Source of the DNA: Rodentibacter myodis | Lineage (GTDB): Bacteria; Pseudomonadota; Gammaproteobacteria; Enterobacterales; Pasteurellaceae | Direction: 5' to 3' | Length of the DNA stretch: 64,000 nt | NCBI RefSeq assembly: GCF_001999305.1 | Contig: NZ_MLHQ01000014.1 | Location: 1-64,000 of the forward strand | Shown here: in pieces, positions 39,331 through 48,934 of the stretch | How the letters are laid out: the number at the start of each line of letters is the position of its first letter | Numbering within the stretch: the first letter of the stretch is position 1 | Translations under genes and position numbers: made by a program | Notes under the pieces: generated by a model | What the model was told of the DNA's origin: nothing | Database searches by the model: none | Seen by the model: only the letters and a program-made list of their open reading frames with translations

Positions 39331-39900
39331 ATGAAATTACTCATCATTAATAATCACGATTCTTTTACCTTCAATTTGGTGGATCTTATTCGCCGTCTTG
39401 ATGTGCCTTTTGAGGTGTTGAATGTGGAAGATTTAAAAGAAAACACACCGGAATGTTACACACATATTTTGATTTCTCCCGGCCCTGATGTACCGCGTGC
39501 TTATCCGCAGTTGTTTGAGATGTTGGAAACGTATCATCAACGAAAATCCATTTTGGGCGTATGTTTGGGACATCAAACGATCTGCGAGTTTTTTGGCGGC
39601 ACACTTTATAATTTAGCCGCGGTTCGCCACGGGCAAAAACAGCATTTAAAAGTGCGGTCAAATTCGGCGTTGTTTTTGGGATTGCCAAAGGAATTTGAGA
39701 TTGGGTTGTATCATTCTTGGGCGGTCAGCACGGCGAATTTTCCCGAAGTATTAGACGTTACCGCCGTTTGTGACGAAGAAGTGGTGATGGCAATGCAACA
39801 TAAATCCTTGCCTGTTTATGGCGTGCAGTTTCATCCGGAATCTTATATGTCGGAATACGGAGAACAAATTTTGCGAAATTGGTTGGGGACGGATTCATAA
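39331..39900 (+). CDS. pabA: Aminodeoxychorismate synthase glutamine amidotransferase (PabA/TrpG type)
   Basis: Class I glutaminase domain of 189 residues supplying ammonia to PabB. The nucleophile Cys is in GVCLGHQTICEFFGG, the oxyanion region is SPGPDVPRAYP, and the His-Glu pair is in QFHPESYM. The ATG at 39331 gives MKLLIINNHDSFTFNLVDLIR, matching the family; the upstream frame (39301) is not used. A split arrangement, with pabA divergent from pabB across 56 bases, is seen. Confidence 0.9.
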   Translation: MKLLIINNHDSFTFNLVDLIRRLDVPFEVLNVEDLKENTPECYTHILISPGPDVPRAYPQLFEMLETYHQRKSILGVCLGHQTICEFFGGTLYNLAAVRHGQKQHLKVRSNSALFLGLPKEFEIGLYHSWAVSTANFPEVLDVTAVCDEEVVMAMQHKSLPVYGVQFHPESYMSEYGEQILRNWLGTDS

Positions 39901-39934
39901 TAGTGCTTGCTAATTAAACAAAAATACGTAGTAT

Positions 39935-39958
39935 AGCCGTCTATACGTCAATACATCC
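39935..39958 (+). promoter_or_regulatory. MetJ box upstream of metK
   Basis: Three tandem 8-mers: AGCCGTCT, ATACGTCA and ATACATCC. These match the MetJ repeat AGACGTCT at seven, six and four positions in decreasing order. The array ends 19 bases before the metK ATG, suiting repression by MetJ with SAM. Confidence 0.65.
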
Positions 39959-39977
39959 AAATAAAAAAGAGAGAATT

Positions 39978-41132
39978 ATGTCTAGCTATTTATTTACTTC
40001 AGAATCCGTGTCGGAAGGACATCCGGATAAAATTGCCGATCAAATTTCAGATGCGGTACTCGATGAAATTTTAAAACAAGACCCAAAAGCCCGTGTGGCG
40101 TGCGAAACCTATGTAAAAACCGGTATGGCATTAGTGGGGGGGGAAATTACCACTTCGGCGTGGGTGGATATTGAAAATTTAACCCGTAAAGTGATTTGCG
40201 ATATTGGTTACGAACATTCCGATATGGGCTTTGACGGCCACTCTTGTGCCGTGTTAAACGCCATTGGTAAACAATCGGCGGATATTAATCAAGGCGTAGA
40301 TCGTGAAAATCCCCTTGATCAAGGTGCAGGCGACCAAGGCATTATGTTTGGTTATGCCACCAATGAAACCGATGTATTAATGCCGGCGGCGATCACCTAT
40401 GCGCACCGCCTAATGCAAAAACAGGCAGAAGTACGCAAAAACGGCAAACTGGCGTGGTTACGTCCGGATGCGAAAAGCCAAGTTACCTTAAAATACGAAG
40501 ACAATAAAATTGTGGGCGTGGATGCCGTAGTGCTTTCAACCCAACATTCGGAAGAAGTGAGCCAAAAAGATCTGCACGAAGGTGTGATGGAAGAAATCAT
40601 CAAACCGGTGTTGCCGAGTGAATGGCTTTCAAAAGAAACCAAATATTTTATCAACCCGACAGGTCGTTTTGTGATTGGCGGCCCAATGGGGGATTGTGGT
40701 TTAACCGGACGTAAAATTATTGTGGATACCTACGGCGGTGCGGCTCGTCACGGTGGTGGGGCATTCTCCGGTAAAGACCCATCAAAAGTGGATCGCTCGG
40801 CGGCTTATGCGGCACGCTATGTGGCAAAAAATATTGTGGCGGCAGGCTTGGCTGATCGCTGTGAAATTCAGCTTTCTTATGCAATAGGTGTGGCAGATCC
40901 GACTTCCATTATGGTGGAAACTTTCGGCACCGGCAAAGTGGCAAACGAACTATTAGTGGCATTAGTGCGGGAATTTTTTGATTTACGCCCTTATGGTTTA
41001 ATTAAAATGCTTAATCTAATTCAACCGATTTATCGCGAAACGGCAGCTTATGGACACTTTGGACGTGAACAATTCCCTTGGGAAAAAGTGGATCGCGCAG
41101 AGGAATTGCGTGCAGCGGCAGGGTTGAAATAA
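39978..41132 (+). CDS. metK: S-adenosylmethionine synthetase MetK
   Basis: Makes SAM from Met and ATP. 384 residues, full length. Motifs: [18 protein letters not shown] near the N-terminus, [12 protein letters not shown] near 115, and [19 protein letters not shown] near 260. GAGAGAATT precedes the ATG. A terminator follows within 20 bases and overlaps the leader of sprT. Confidence 0.98.
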   Translation: MSSYLFTSESVSEGHPDKIADQISDAVLDEILKQDPKARVACETYVKTGMALVGGEITTSAWVDIENLTRKVICDIGYEHSDMGFDGHSCAVLNAIGKQSADINQGVDRENPLDQGAGDQGIMFGYATNETDVLMPAAITYAHRLMQKQAEVRKNGKLAWLRPDAKSQVTLKYEDNKIVGVDAVVLSTQHSEEVSQKDLHEGVMEEIIKPVLPSEWLSKETKYFINPTGRFVIGGPMGDCGLTGRKIIVDTYGGAARHGGGAFSGKDPSKVDRSAAYAARYVAKNIVAAGLADRCEIQLSYAIGVADPTSIMVETFGTGKVANELLVALVREFFDLRPYGLIKMLNLIQPIYRETAAYGHFGREQFPWEKVDRAEELRAAAGLK

Positions 41133-41148
41133 TTATTTTCTTGTATTG

Positions 41149-41175
41149 AAAACCGCTAATTTAGCGGTTTTTGTT
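41149..41175 (+). terminator. metK terminator
   Basis: AAAACCGCTA / TAGCGGTTTT stem with a three-base loop, then TTGTTTTT. The sprT ATG lies only 13 bases after it, so sprT expression must depend on read-through. Confidence 0.85.
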
Positions 41176-41187
41176 TTTCTTGAATTT

Positions 41188-41697
41188 ATGCTTTCATCAC
41201 AAACCCAATTCCGACATTTAAAAATGCAGGTTCAGCGTAAACTGACTGAATCGCTACGTCTTGCGACCGCTTATTTTAAACGTGAATTTGTTATGCCTAC
41301 AGTGAGTTACGATCTGCGGGGAACGAAAGCAGGCGTTGCTTATTTGCAAAAAAATGAAATCAAATTCAACCGCACTTTATTGTTGGAAAATTCAACCGAA
41401 TTTATTCGACAAGTGGTACCGCACGAATTGGCACATTTGATTATCTATCAGGTATTTGGACGGGTGAAGCCGCACGGCGTGGAATGGAAAGCATTAATGA
41501 ATCAGGTTTTTCATTTACCGGCAGAGACCTGCCATCAATTTGATGTACAAAATGTGCAGGGAAAAACGTTTGAATACCGCTGTCATTGTCAAACGCATTT
41601 ATTAAGTATTCGCCGTCATAATCGGATTTTAAAAGAAAAAGTCGAATATTTATGCCGAAAATGTAAGGGGAAATTGATTTTTGTAGATGATACGTAG
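41188..41697 (+). CDS. sprT: SprT-family metalloprotease-like protein
   Basis: 169 residues, SprT family. The zinc protease motif HELAH is in [15 protein letters not shown], with a third ligand His likely in [10 protein letters not shown]-terminal zinc ribbon follows: CHCQTHLL... and CRKCKGK. The ATG at 41188 ([19 protein letters not shown]) is preferred; the frame opens earlier inside the metK terminator. The role in bacteria is poorly known; eukaryotic relatives degrade DNA-protein crosslinks. The metK-sprT neighbourhood is conserved in Haemophilus and E. coli. Confidence 0.9.
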   Translation: MLSSQTQFRHLKMQVQRKLTESLRLATAYFKREFVMPTVSYDLRGTKAGVAYLQKNEIKFNRTLLLENSTEFIRQVVPHELAHLIIYQVFGRVKPHGVEWKALMNQVFHLPAETCHQFDVQNVQGKTFEYRCHCQTHLLSIRRHNRILKEKVEYLCRKCKGKLIFVDDT

Positions 41698-41753
41698 TTT
41701 AGATTATGCTATATTCCCACCAGTTTCTACTAGCAATAAATAGGAGTTATCCA

Positions 41754-42341
41754 ATGAAAAAATCATTATTAGCGTTAGCTATCGGAGCATTAGCCGTTGC
41801 TTCAACGGCAAATGCCGGTTGGTATGTGCAAGGGGATTTAGGGTATTCAAAAGTCAAATCATCAGGTGGTGATATTGGTGATTTTAACAAAAGTAAATTT
41901 ACACCAAGCCTAGCGGTAGGTTATAAATATGGCAACTGGCGTTTTGCTTTAGACTACACGAATTACGGTAAAATTGAAGAAAGTTATGCCGACCAAAATG
42001 AAGTTAGCACAGAGAAACTTAAAACCTATGGTTTAGGTTTATCCGCTATTTATGATATTGAGTTAAATTCACCTTTTAAACCTTATGTAGGTGTGCGTTT
42101 ATCACAAAATTTCTTTGATGACAAATATGATTCTTCTACTATGGAGAATGGTGCTATCGTAAGAGAGCATATTAGCGAAAAAGAAAATAAATTTGGCTAT
42201 GGTGTGTTAGCCGGTGTATCTTACAATTTTTCCCCAAACTGGGCGGTAAATGGCGGCATTGAGTATAACCGTTTAGGTAAATTTGACGATGTAAAAATTA
42301 ACCAATATGGTGCAAAAGTAGGTATTCGTTACGAATTCTAA
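41754..42341 (+). CDS. Opacity-family outer membrane beta-barrel protein
   Basis: 195 residues with signal peptide MKKSLLALAIGALAVASTANA and an eight-strand barrel pattern of alternating aromatic residues, ending KVGIRYEF with the C-terminal Phe needed for assembly. It matches the Opa-like surface protein found next to metK-sprT in H. influenzae. AGGAG at 42-46 of the 41700 block fixes the start at 41754. No pentameric or tetrameric repeats are in or before the gene, so repeat-based phase variation is not expected. A strong terminator follows. Confidence 0.88.
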   Translation: MKKSLLALAIGALAVASTANAGWYVQGDLGYSKVKSSGGDIGDFNKSKFTPSLAVGYKYGNWRFALDYTNYGKIEESYADQNEVSTEKLKTYGLGLSAIYDIELNSPFKPYVGVRLSQNFFDDKYDSSTMENGAIVREHISEKENKFGYGVLAGVSYNFSPNWAVNGGIEYNRLGKFDDVKINQYGAKVGIRYEF

Positions 42342-42427
42342 TTTTCCCCATAAAGTGCGGTCAGAATATTTTCTTTTTAGTGGAAATAGGATCAGCGCTT
42401 TTCGTTATCAGTCATCTTTTTTAATCG

Positions 42428-42463
42428 AACCGTATTTGAAAATTAACTCAAATACGGTTTTTT
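42428..42463. terminator. Strong hairpin between the Opa-like gene and lyxK
   Basis: Perfect 12-base-pair stem AACCGTATTTGA / TCAAATACGGTT with an eight-base loop, then TTTT. It serves the Opa-like gene on the plus strand and can also end the yia operon coming from the right. Confidence 0.9.
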
Positions 42464-42475
42464 GATGAAATCACG

Positions 42476-43933
42476 TTAAATCAAATTTTTCAGCGCCTGA
42501 ATAAATTTCAAATAGCGTTGATATTTCGCTTGGTAGGCATTGAAGTTCTCTTTATTTGGGCGAAATGTTTGCATTTTTGAATTTAAAATATAAGTGCTTT
42601 CGCTTTTTTCGATTGCCTCCATTGCCATTAACGCAGCGCCCAAACAGCCTGTTTCTTCTACGGCAGGAATTTCCAGTTTCATTCCGGTTAAATCTGCCAA
42701 CATTTGCATCCAGATTTTTGATTTGGTCGGCCCGCCGGTGACTCTCAGTACGTTTGCGTCAGGAAAACGCTGCAACATTCTTTCTAAATGATGCATTAGA
42801 CTAAATAACACGCCTTCATAAACTGCCTGTAATAAGTGAATTTCCGTATGATGGGATTGCAGTCCGTAAAAGCCTGCCTGCATACCCAATCCCGCATTCG
42901 AGCCATAAAGAAAGGGGACGAATAAGACACTGCTTTTTGCCGGTGCTAAACTTCCGATGCCACGATTAATGGTTTCATAATCCAAATGTTTAAAACGATT
43001 TAAAAACCATTCTAAATTACCCGATGAGGTGGGGCTGGCTTCGTGAACGATAAATTTATTTTGTTCCACATAACGTCCGTAGACAAAAGGAATGGATTGG
43101 TCGAACTCAATGTGATCGGTAATGCCGCTTACCACCGACCACGTGCCCAGCACTACGTTTAATTTGTTTTCATCCTCTAAATTGGCACAAAGTGCGGTCG
43201 AAACCACGTCAAATAATCCGCCAACAACTGCCGTGCCTTCGGTTAAGCCGGTCATTTCTGCAGCTTGCTTAGTGACATAGCCTGCGATTTCATTGGATTT
43301 AATTATCGGTGGAAATTTATTAAAAATTTCTTCAATGTCGAGTAATTGAGCAAGGTGAACATCATATCCTCCCGTTTGAATATTATAGAGGTTTGATTCG
43401 GAAATATTGGTTTCTTCACAAAATAACTGACCGGTTAAACAGAATCGTAAATAGTCGTGCGACATTAAAACCGTGCCAATGCGATCATAGCGGGGGCGAT
43501 CTTTTTCCTTTATCCAACGGAGAATTGAAACGGGATGACCTGTCCATAAGGTTTGTCGGGTGAGAGGATAAATTTTTTCAGGAATCTTTTCGGCTTGCCA
43601 ATTTTTTACAATGTCGAGCGCACGTTGATCAGAAGATAAAATTGCCCGTCCTAAGGGGCGATGTTGTTTATCTAAAAGGAATGCACCTTTCCCCTGTGCA
43701 GAAATGCCAACGGCTTTGATAAGTGTTGGAGCGAGATGACTTTTGACAATGGCTTCCCGCACCACTTGTGCAGTGACTTGCCATAAGGTGTTGGGATCAC
43801 GCTCTGCATAGCCGGACTGTTCACTGATGACGGGAACATTTTCACGGGCTATGCCATATAATTTTCCATTGTTATCAAATAATGCGGCTTTAATGAAAGT
43901 GCCACCACAATCAATGCCTAAGTAATAATTCAT
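42476..43933 (-). CDS. lyxK: FGGY carbohydrate kinase, probable L-xylulose kinase
   Basis: 485-residue sugar kinase with the phosphate 1 motif DCGGTFIKAALFD at the N-terminus and the C-terminal signature LRVTGGPTKSKIWMQMLADLTG. Its position after a yiaKMNO cluster matches LyxK, which phosphorylates L-xylulose; 3-keto-L-gulonate is the probable physiological substrate in this pathway. It is the last gene of the operon here. The sgbH, sgbU and sgbE genes that follow lyxK in E. coli and H. influenzae are not present. Confidence 0.88.
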   Translation of the reverse strand: MNYYLGIDCGGTFIKAALFDNNGKLYGIARENVPVISEQSGYAERDPNTLWQVTAQVVREAIVKSHLAPTLIKAVGISAQGKGAFLLDKQHRPLGRAILSSDQRALDIVKNWQAEKIPEKIYPLTRQTLWTGHPVSILRWIKEKDRPRYDRIGTVLMSHDYLRFCLTGQLFCEETNISESNLYNIQTGGYDVHLAQLLDIEEIFNKFPPIIKSNEIAGYVTKQAAEMTGLTEGTAVVGGLFDVVSTALCANLEDENKLNVVLGTWSVVSGITDHIEFDQSIPFVYGRYVEQNKFIVHEASPTSSGNLEWFLNRFKHLDYETINRGIGSLAPAKSSVLFVPFLYGSNAGLGMQAGFYGLQSHHTEIHLLQAVYEGVLFSLMHHLERMLQRFPDANVLRVTGGPTKSKIWMQMLADLTGMKLEIPAVEETGCLGAALMAMEAIEKSESTYILNSKMQTFRPNKENFNAYQAKYQRYLKFIQALKNLI

Positions 43934-43987
43934 AAAACCTCAAGGAAAGTGAAAGCAGCCAACGAAAGTTGACCGCTTATGATTGGA

Positions 43988-44977
43988 TTATTGCGCTAAC
44001 GCATCAATTTGATTGACTAAGGTATCACCCTGTTTCTCAATATAAGATTTGCGGACTTTTTCCTCAATGATCGCTTTAAAAGGCGCAGGAACGATGGTCT
44101 CTGTGACTTCAACCCCTTCTTTACGCAATTTAGCAATAATTTCTTGCTCATTTTTCACATTAAGTTCTCGTTGAAAAGCACCCGCTTCTTTCGCGGCGGA
44201 TAAAATTGCCTGTTGAAGTTCCGGTGAAAGTGAATCAAATTTCGCTTTGTTCATTACAACAATTAATGGTGTATAACCGTGGTTACTTAGGGTTAAATAT
44301 TTTTGTACTTCATATAATTTTGAAGACCAAAAAATACCAATCGGGTGTTCTTGGGCATCAACAGCGCGGGTTTCTAATGCGGTATAAAGCTCCGCTAATG
44401 GCATTGGTACAGGGTTTGCCCCTAAAAGGGAGAAGGCTTCAATATACATTGGGTTTTGATTGGTACGGACTTTTAAGCCTTTCACATCTTCCGGTTTGGT
44501 CATTGTATGTTTGGAATTAGAAAAAGCACGGAATCCCACATCCCAAAAGGCTAATCCTTTAAGCCCTTTTTCCTCAAGGGCTTTTAATAAACCTTCCCCA
44601 ATTTCACCATCCAATACTTTATAAACGTGTTCACGATCTTTAAATATAAATGGAATATCGATGACATTTAATTCTTGAACTAATCCTGTAAAGTTAGGCG
44701 AACCTGACATTTCCAGATCAATAGTGCCGCCACGCACGCCGGCAATCATTGTTTGAGCATTACCTAATGTACTGTCAGGAAAGAGTTTTAATTTGACTTC
44801 ACCATTGGTTTTTTCAGCCAATAATTCGTTAAATTTTTTGGCTGCGATATGTTGGGTATCACTGCGAGGGGCTTCATAGCCAAAGCGTAGATTAACTTGT
44901 GCCGAAACCGCTGAGGCAGTGAATATTGTCGCACCGGCAATTAAAGCGGTTAAGAATTTCATATTAAAACGTTTCAT
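43988..44977 (-). CDS. yiaO: TRAP transporter substrate-binding protein (DctP family, YiaO)
   Basis: 329-residue periplasmic binding protein with signal peptide ending ASAVSA and mature start QVNLRFGYEAP. The DctP family pattern is seen, including the conserved Arg segment GLKVRTNQNPMYIEAF. The frame opens up to 45031, but AGGAGAAC before the ATG at 44977 sets the start. In E. coli YiaO binds 2,3-diketo-L-gulonate. It is 41 bases after yiaN in one operon. Confidence 0.92.
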   Translation of the reverse strand: MKRFNMKFLTALIAGATIFTASAVSAQVNLRFGYEAPRSDTQHIAAKKFNELLAEKTNGEVKLKLFPDSTLGNAQTMIAGVRGGTIDLEMSGSPNFTGLVQELNVIDIPFIFKDREHVYKVLDGEIGEGLLKALEEKGLKGLAFWDVGFRAFSNSKHTMTKPEDVKGLKVRTNQNPMYIEAFSLLGANPVPMPLAELYTALETRAVDAQEHPIGIFWSSKLYEVQKYLTLSNHGYTPLIVVMNKAKFDSLSPELQQAILSAAKEAGAFQRELNVKNEQEIIAKLRKEGVEVTETIVPAPFKAIIEEKVRKSYIEKQGDTLVNQIDALAQ

Positions 44978-45018
44978 AATGTTCTCCTGAATGAGGCGTA
45001 ATGAAAAAGTCAGTGTTT

Positions 45019-46296
45019 TTACAACATCCATTGAAGTGGAACTAAAATCAATGACGGAAAGAAGATGAACAAAAACAGCAAGAGAAGCATCATTCCCATA
45101 TAAGGCAGAATGCCTTTTGCCGCTTGGTCAAAGGGAAGTTTAGATACGCCGGTAATCACATTTAGCACATTGCCTACCGGCGGCGTAATTAAACCGATTG
45201 AGGTGTTTAGGATAAATAACACACCAAAATAAACGGGATCGATACCGGCCTCTTCAATTAATGGCATTAATACCGGTGTCAGAATAAGGACGGTAGGCGT
45301 TAAATCCATCACCATACCGATGATAAATACCGAAATCATCACGACAATCAGCAACAATGTTGGATTATCAATTAACGGTTCTAAAAATTCCGTCATCATT
45401 TGTGGTAGTTCGGCGATGGTGATTAACCAACCGGTTACATTGGCGGCAGCGACTAAAAACATCACCACAGCGGTTGTTTTTCCCGCGGCGAGAATCACTT
45501 TATACAAATCTTTGATTTTGAGTTCACGGTAAACAAAGAGTGAAATCATCAAGGCATAAAAGGCGGCTACCACACCGGCTTCTGTCGGCGTGAAGATGCC
45601 CGAACGGAAACCGCCAATGATAATAACCGGTAATAGCAATGCCCAAATACTGTTTTTGAAAGAAATACATAATTCTTCTTTGGTTGCTTTGGAGAATGTC
45701 ATCAAATTTAGCCGTTTTGCCTGCCACCACCAGAGCAGTGCCAACGCAATTCCCATTATCAAGCCCGGGAAAATACCGGCTAAAAAGAGTTTTGTGATGG
45801 ATACGCCGCTTGCCACGCCAAATACAATAAAGGGAATAGAAGGGGGAATAATCGGTGCAATAATACCTGCCGTACCGATTAAACCTGCCGATCTATCCAC
45901 CGGATAACCGGTGGTTTTCATCATCGGTAATAACATTGCGGCCACTGCTGCGGTATCTGCCACTGCCGAGCCGGATAAACTTGCCATAATCATTGCGGCA
46001 ATAATGGCTACAAAACCCAAGCCACCACGTTTATGCCCCACTAATTTCATCGGCAAATCAATAATACGTTTTGACAAGCCCCCTTCATTCATTATTTCAC
46101 CGGCAAGGATAAAGAAAGGAATCGCCATCAGTGAAAAGCTATCTGCACCACTGATTAAATGTTGTGCCAAGATTTGAGAATCAAATAGATCAAGTTGCAA
46201 CATTAAGGCGATACCACACACTAAAAGTGAGAAGGCGACAGGAATGCCTAAAATAATCGCACCCAGTAGAACGGAGAGGAAAATAACCACGATCAT
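45019..46296 (-). CDS. yiaN: TRAP transporter large permease (DctM family, YiaN)
   Basis: 425-residue membrane protein with about 12 hydrophobic segments. The ATG at 46296 gives MIVVIFLSVLLGAIILGIP, preceded by AAAGGAGAAAA; the longer upstream reading overlaps yiaM and is not real. It forms the Na+-coupled channel with YiaM. The start overlaps the yiaM stop by four bases (ATGA). Confidence 0.94.
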   Translation of the reverse strand: MIVVIFLSVLLGAIILGIPVAFSLLVCGIALMLQLDLFDSQILAQHLISGADSFSLMAIPFFILAGEIMNEGGLSKRIIDLPMKLVGHKRGGLGFVAIIAAMIMASLSGSAVADTAAVAAMLLPMMKTTGYPVDRSAGLIGTAGIIAPIIPPSIPFIVFGVASGVSITKLFLAGIFPGLIMGIALALLWWWQAKRLNLMTFSKATKEELCISFKNSIWALLLPVIIIGGFRSGIFTPTEAGVVAAFYALMISLFVYRELKIKDLYKVILAAGKTTAVVMFLVAAANVTGWLITIAELPQMMTEFLEPLIDNPTLLLIVVMISVFIIGMVMDLTPTVLILTPVLMPLIEEAGIDPVYFGVLFILNTSIGLITPPVGNVLNVITGVSKLPFDQAAKGILPYMGMMLLLLFLFIFFPSLILVPLQWML

Positions 46297-46775
46297 AGAT
46301 TTTCTCCTTTCGTGAGAAAGTGGATTCTTGACAACATTCGGGTGATTAATACCCCCCCAATTAAAATGCCTGCCACCACGCCTGCAAAGTAAGTAATACC
46401 CTGCGGTAAACCGGAAATAGGGGCTAAATTGGTCAGATTTAATTGGAACTGAATCCAACTGCCATCAACAATTAAATAGCAACAGTAAAGCATTAACGCA
46501 TCTGTAAAAATCCCCAAAATGTTGCGACCGTTTGAAGATAGCTTGTCGGTTAAAATCGTCACATTAACGTGTTGATTGCCATTAAATGCTAATACAGCCG
46601 CTAAAAAAGTGAGCCAGATAAACAGATAACGTGAAACTTCCTCCGTCACATTAATGCTGCTATTAAAGCCATAACGCAAGACAACGTTGAGAAACACCAA
46701 AAGTGCCATAATGGATAAAATGAAAACCACGAGGACTTCCAGTATCTTCCCAACAAATCGGGCAAAACTTTTCAT
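46293..46775 (-). CDS. yiaM: TRAP transporter small permease (DctQ family, YiaM)
   Basis: 160 residues and four membrane helices, DctQ family: KILEVLVVFILSIMALLVFLNVVLRYGF is helix 1-2 with the conserved Arg, and the fourth helix is in YFAGVVAGILIGGVLI. A strong GAGGAGGAAC ribosome site precedes the ATG. Works with YiaN and YiaO in uptake of diketogulonate-like acids. Confidence 0.92.
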   Translation of the reverse strand: MKSFARFVGKILEVLVVFILSIMALLVFLNVVLRYGFNSSINVTEEVSRYLFIWLTFLAAVLAFNGNQHVNVTILTDKLSSNGRNILGIFTDALMLYCCYLIVDGSWIQFQLNLTNLAPISGLPQGITYFAGVVAGILIGGVLITRMLSRIHFLTKGENL

Positions 46776-46814
46776 CGTTCCTCCTCAAAAATACGTGAAA
46801 AAATGACCGCACTT

Positions 46815-47813
46815 TTAAAGTGATTTAATTTTTGCCCAAACGGTATCATCCACAGGAATACCATTGGCTTTGTTGTCGGCAAGAATTTTCGTAAATTCGT
46901 GTCCCGGCAAACGCACTTCTACATTAGGATCGGCACGTTCTGCAGTTTTCACATAGTCCATAATGCGGTTGAGTTTTTCGTCTTTTGTTTTACCGTCAAT
47001 TAAACGATCCACTTCAATGGCAATAAACACTTGAGAAACACAGTATTCATCATCTTTATCTTCGGTCACGGCAACGGTGGATTCACCGTTGGAAAGTAGG
47101 GTCGCGATCATATCCAATACAATAGACAAGCCCGACCCTTTCCAAAATCCCATTGGCATTAAACGGCGATTTTTTTCCACTGTTGCCGGATCGCGGGTTG
47201 GATTGCCTTCATCATCAAAACCTGCCTCAACAAAGGTTTGACGACCTTGCAGGCGGTGAACTTCTAACATTCCGTAGGAATACATTGAACAAGACATATC
47301 TACTATCGTGATAGGATTGGTGGGAACGGCAATAATGAGGGGATTTGTGCCGATCCGACATTCTTTTGCTCCCCAAGGGGGCATTACCGCAAGAGCATTT
47401 GTCCAGCAAATGCCGATATAGCCTTTTTCTGCGGCTTGCCAGCCATAAGATCCGCCACGCATCCAGTGATTGGCATTCCGCAATGCCACGACACCGATAC
47501 CGTTTTGAGCTGCCAATTCAATGGCACGATCCATCATTTTTTTCGCCGTTAAATTGCCGATGGCTTGGTGTGCATCCCATTGCTCGATTGCACCTAATGA
47601 AAGCACTTTGGTTGGTTGTGCTTCCGGCACAATATCGCCGTTTTCCAATTGTTGGATAAAACGCGGGAAACGGTTTACGCCGTGAGAATATGCACCGGCT
47701 TGTGTGGTATCGGCAAACACGGTGGCACATTCTTCGGCAATTTCTTCACGCACATTGCGGGAAAGTAAAACACGTTTAAATTCAGCTTTTAGATTTTCAT
47801 AAGACACTCTCAT
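46815..47813 (-). CDS. yiaK: 2,3-diketo-L-gulonate reductase YiaK
   Basis: NADH-dependent reductase of the malate/lactate dehydrogenase-like (Ldh_2) family; converts 2,3-diketo-L-gulonate to 3-keto-L-gulonate. Motifs: [14 protein letters not shown] near residue 39 with the catalytic His, and [19 protein letters not shown] in the second half. The ATG at 47813 (MRVSYENLK), after GAGG, gives 332 residues, equal to E. coli YiaK; earlier ATGs in frame are not favoured. First gene of the minus-strand operon, divergent from yiaJ. Confidence 0.93.
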   Translation of the reverse strand: MRVSYENLKAEFKRVLLSRNVREEIAEECATVFADTTQAGAYSHGVNRFPRFIQQLENGDIVPEAQPTKVLSLGAIEQWDAHQAIGNLTAKKMMDRAIELAAQNGIGVVALRNANHWMRGGSYGWQAAEKGYIGICWTNALAVMPPWGAKECRIGTNPLIIAVPTNPITIVDMSCSMYSYGMLEVHRLQGRQTFVEAGFDDEGNPTRDPATVEKNRRLMPMGFWKGSGLSIVLDMIATLLSNGESTVAVTEDKDDEYCVSQVFIAIEVDRLIDGKTKDEKLNRIMDYVKTAERADPNVEVRLPGHEFTKILADNKANGIPVDDTVWAKIKSL

Positions 47814-47852
47814 AAAATACCTCATATTCCATATAATAAAATTATGTTTCAC

Positions 47853-47881
47853 AATATATAACTGAGCCTTATCGTAGTCAA
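47853..47881 (-). promoter_or_regulatory. yiaK operon promoter
   Basis: Minus strand -35 TTGACT (47876-47881), 17-base spacer, -10 TATATT (47853-47858). Near-consensus, so control is probably by YiaJ repression. Confidence 0.7.
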
Positions 47882-47940
47882 TTTTTGTGTTGAATTAAAA
47901 TTCTTTTAAAATCAATAGGATATAAAGTATTTTTCTGATT

Positions 47941-47956
47941 TGTGACAGAGTTCTCA
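47941..47956. promoter_or_regulatory. CRP-like site between yiaK and yiaJ
   Basis: TGTGACAGAGTTCTCA has one mismatch to TGTGA-N6-TCACA. The E. coli yia operon is CRP-activated. A second loose dyad TGTGG...TTCACA follows at about 47961-47979 and could be a YiaJ site. Confidence 0.5.
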
Positions 47957-48014
47957 TTTTTGTGGAGCAAGATTTCACATTATGAAATATAATTTGGAAA
48001 AGGAGGATAATGCG

Positions 48015-48800
48015 ATGGCAGAAGAAAAATTGATGGGTAATCAAAGCCTTATACGTGGGCTTCGATTGTTAGATATATTAAGTGACTTTCCGAATGGTTG
48101 TCCGCTCGCGAAATTGGCGGAAATTTCAGGGTTAAACAAAAGCACTGTTCACCGTCTTTTACAGGGATTACAAAGTGAAGGTTATGTGAAACCGGCTTCT
48201 ACGGCGGGAAGTTATCGGCTCAGTATAAAATGCCTCAGTATCGGGCAGAAGATTTTGACTTCAATGAATATCATTAACGTGGTCTCTCCTTACTTGGAGC
48301 AACTTAATCTAACCTTAGGTGAGACCATCAACTTTTCCCAAAGGGAAGAGGATAAAGCCATTATGATTTACAAGTTAGAGCCAACCCACGGTATGTTGAA
48401 AACAAGGGCTTACATTGGACAACATATCCCATTTTATTGCTCGGCAATGGGAAAACTTTATTTGGCTTACCCCAAAAAGGAAGGTTATTTGCAACATTAT
48501 TGGCAAACTCATCAAAATGTGATTCAACAATTAACAAAAAATACCATTACCCGATTAGACGAAATGGAAGCGGAATTGGAAAATATTCGACAAAATCAAT
48601 TTGCGATGGACAGAGAAGAAAATGAAATGGGCGTGGTGTGCATTGCTTGCCCGATATTTGATTCTTTTCATCAAGTGGAATATGCCGTTTCTGTTTCGAT
48701 GTCGATTTATAAATTGAGAAAAATCGGGATTGATTTTTTCCTGAATGAAATCCGAAAAACTGCACAGGAAATCTCAAAAGAGTTGGGTTACTTGGGTTGA
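48015..48800 (+). CDS. yiaJ: IclR-family repressor YiaJ
   Basis: IclR family regulator, 261 residues from the ATG at 48015, which has AGGAGG eight bases before it (48001-48006). The ATG at 47982 would add 11 residues. The N-terminal winged helix is in CPLAKLAEISGLNKSTVHRLLQGL; the C-terminal effector domain has the family pattern YCSAMGKLYLA. It represses the yia operon in E. coli and is divergent from yiaK here as well. Confidence 0.92.
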   Translation: MAEEKLMGNQSLIRGLRLLDILSDFPNGCPLAKLAEISGLNKSTVHRLLQGLQSEGYVKPASTAGSYRLSIKCLSIGQKILTSMNIINVVSPYLEQLNLTLGETINFSQREEDKAIMIYKLEPTHGMLKTRAYIGQHIPFYCSAMGKLYLAYPKKEGYLQHYWQTHQNVIQQLTKNTITRLDEMEAELENIRQNQFAMDREENEMGVVCIACPIFDSFHQVEYAVSVSMSIYKLRKIGIDFFLNEIRKTAQEISKELGYLG

Positions 48801-48860
48801 TTTGAGCAAAAGTGCGGTTGGTTTTTACGTTATTTTTGCCGTTGTGCTGTCAGCCTGCCC

Positions 48861-48890
48861 CTTGAAAACATCATTTTCATTCTTATATTT
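48861..48890 (+). promoter_or_regulatory. Possible heat-shock (sigma-32) promoter of htpG
   Basis: CTTGAAA at 48861-48867, preceded by CCC, matches the sigma-32 -35 element. The -10 side (TTATATTT near 48882-48889) lacks the CCCC of the consensus and fits sigma-70 better. Confidence 0.4.
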
Positions 48891-48934
48891 GAGCCGTTCA
48901 ACATCTATCTGTTTTATTTTTAGAAGGAAAAATT

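Noticed and set aside
39901..39977. SAM riboswitch before metK
   Set aside because: The 77-base region is too short and has no SAM aptamer helices; tandem MetJ-like 8-mers explain the sequence better.
41706..42341. Phase-variable Opa-type gene
   Set aside because: No CTCTT or other short tandem repeats are in the signal peptide or promoter; none were seen near tpsB or tpsA either.
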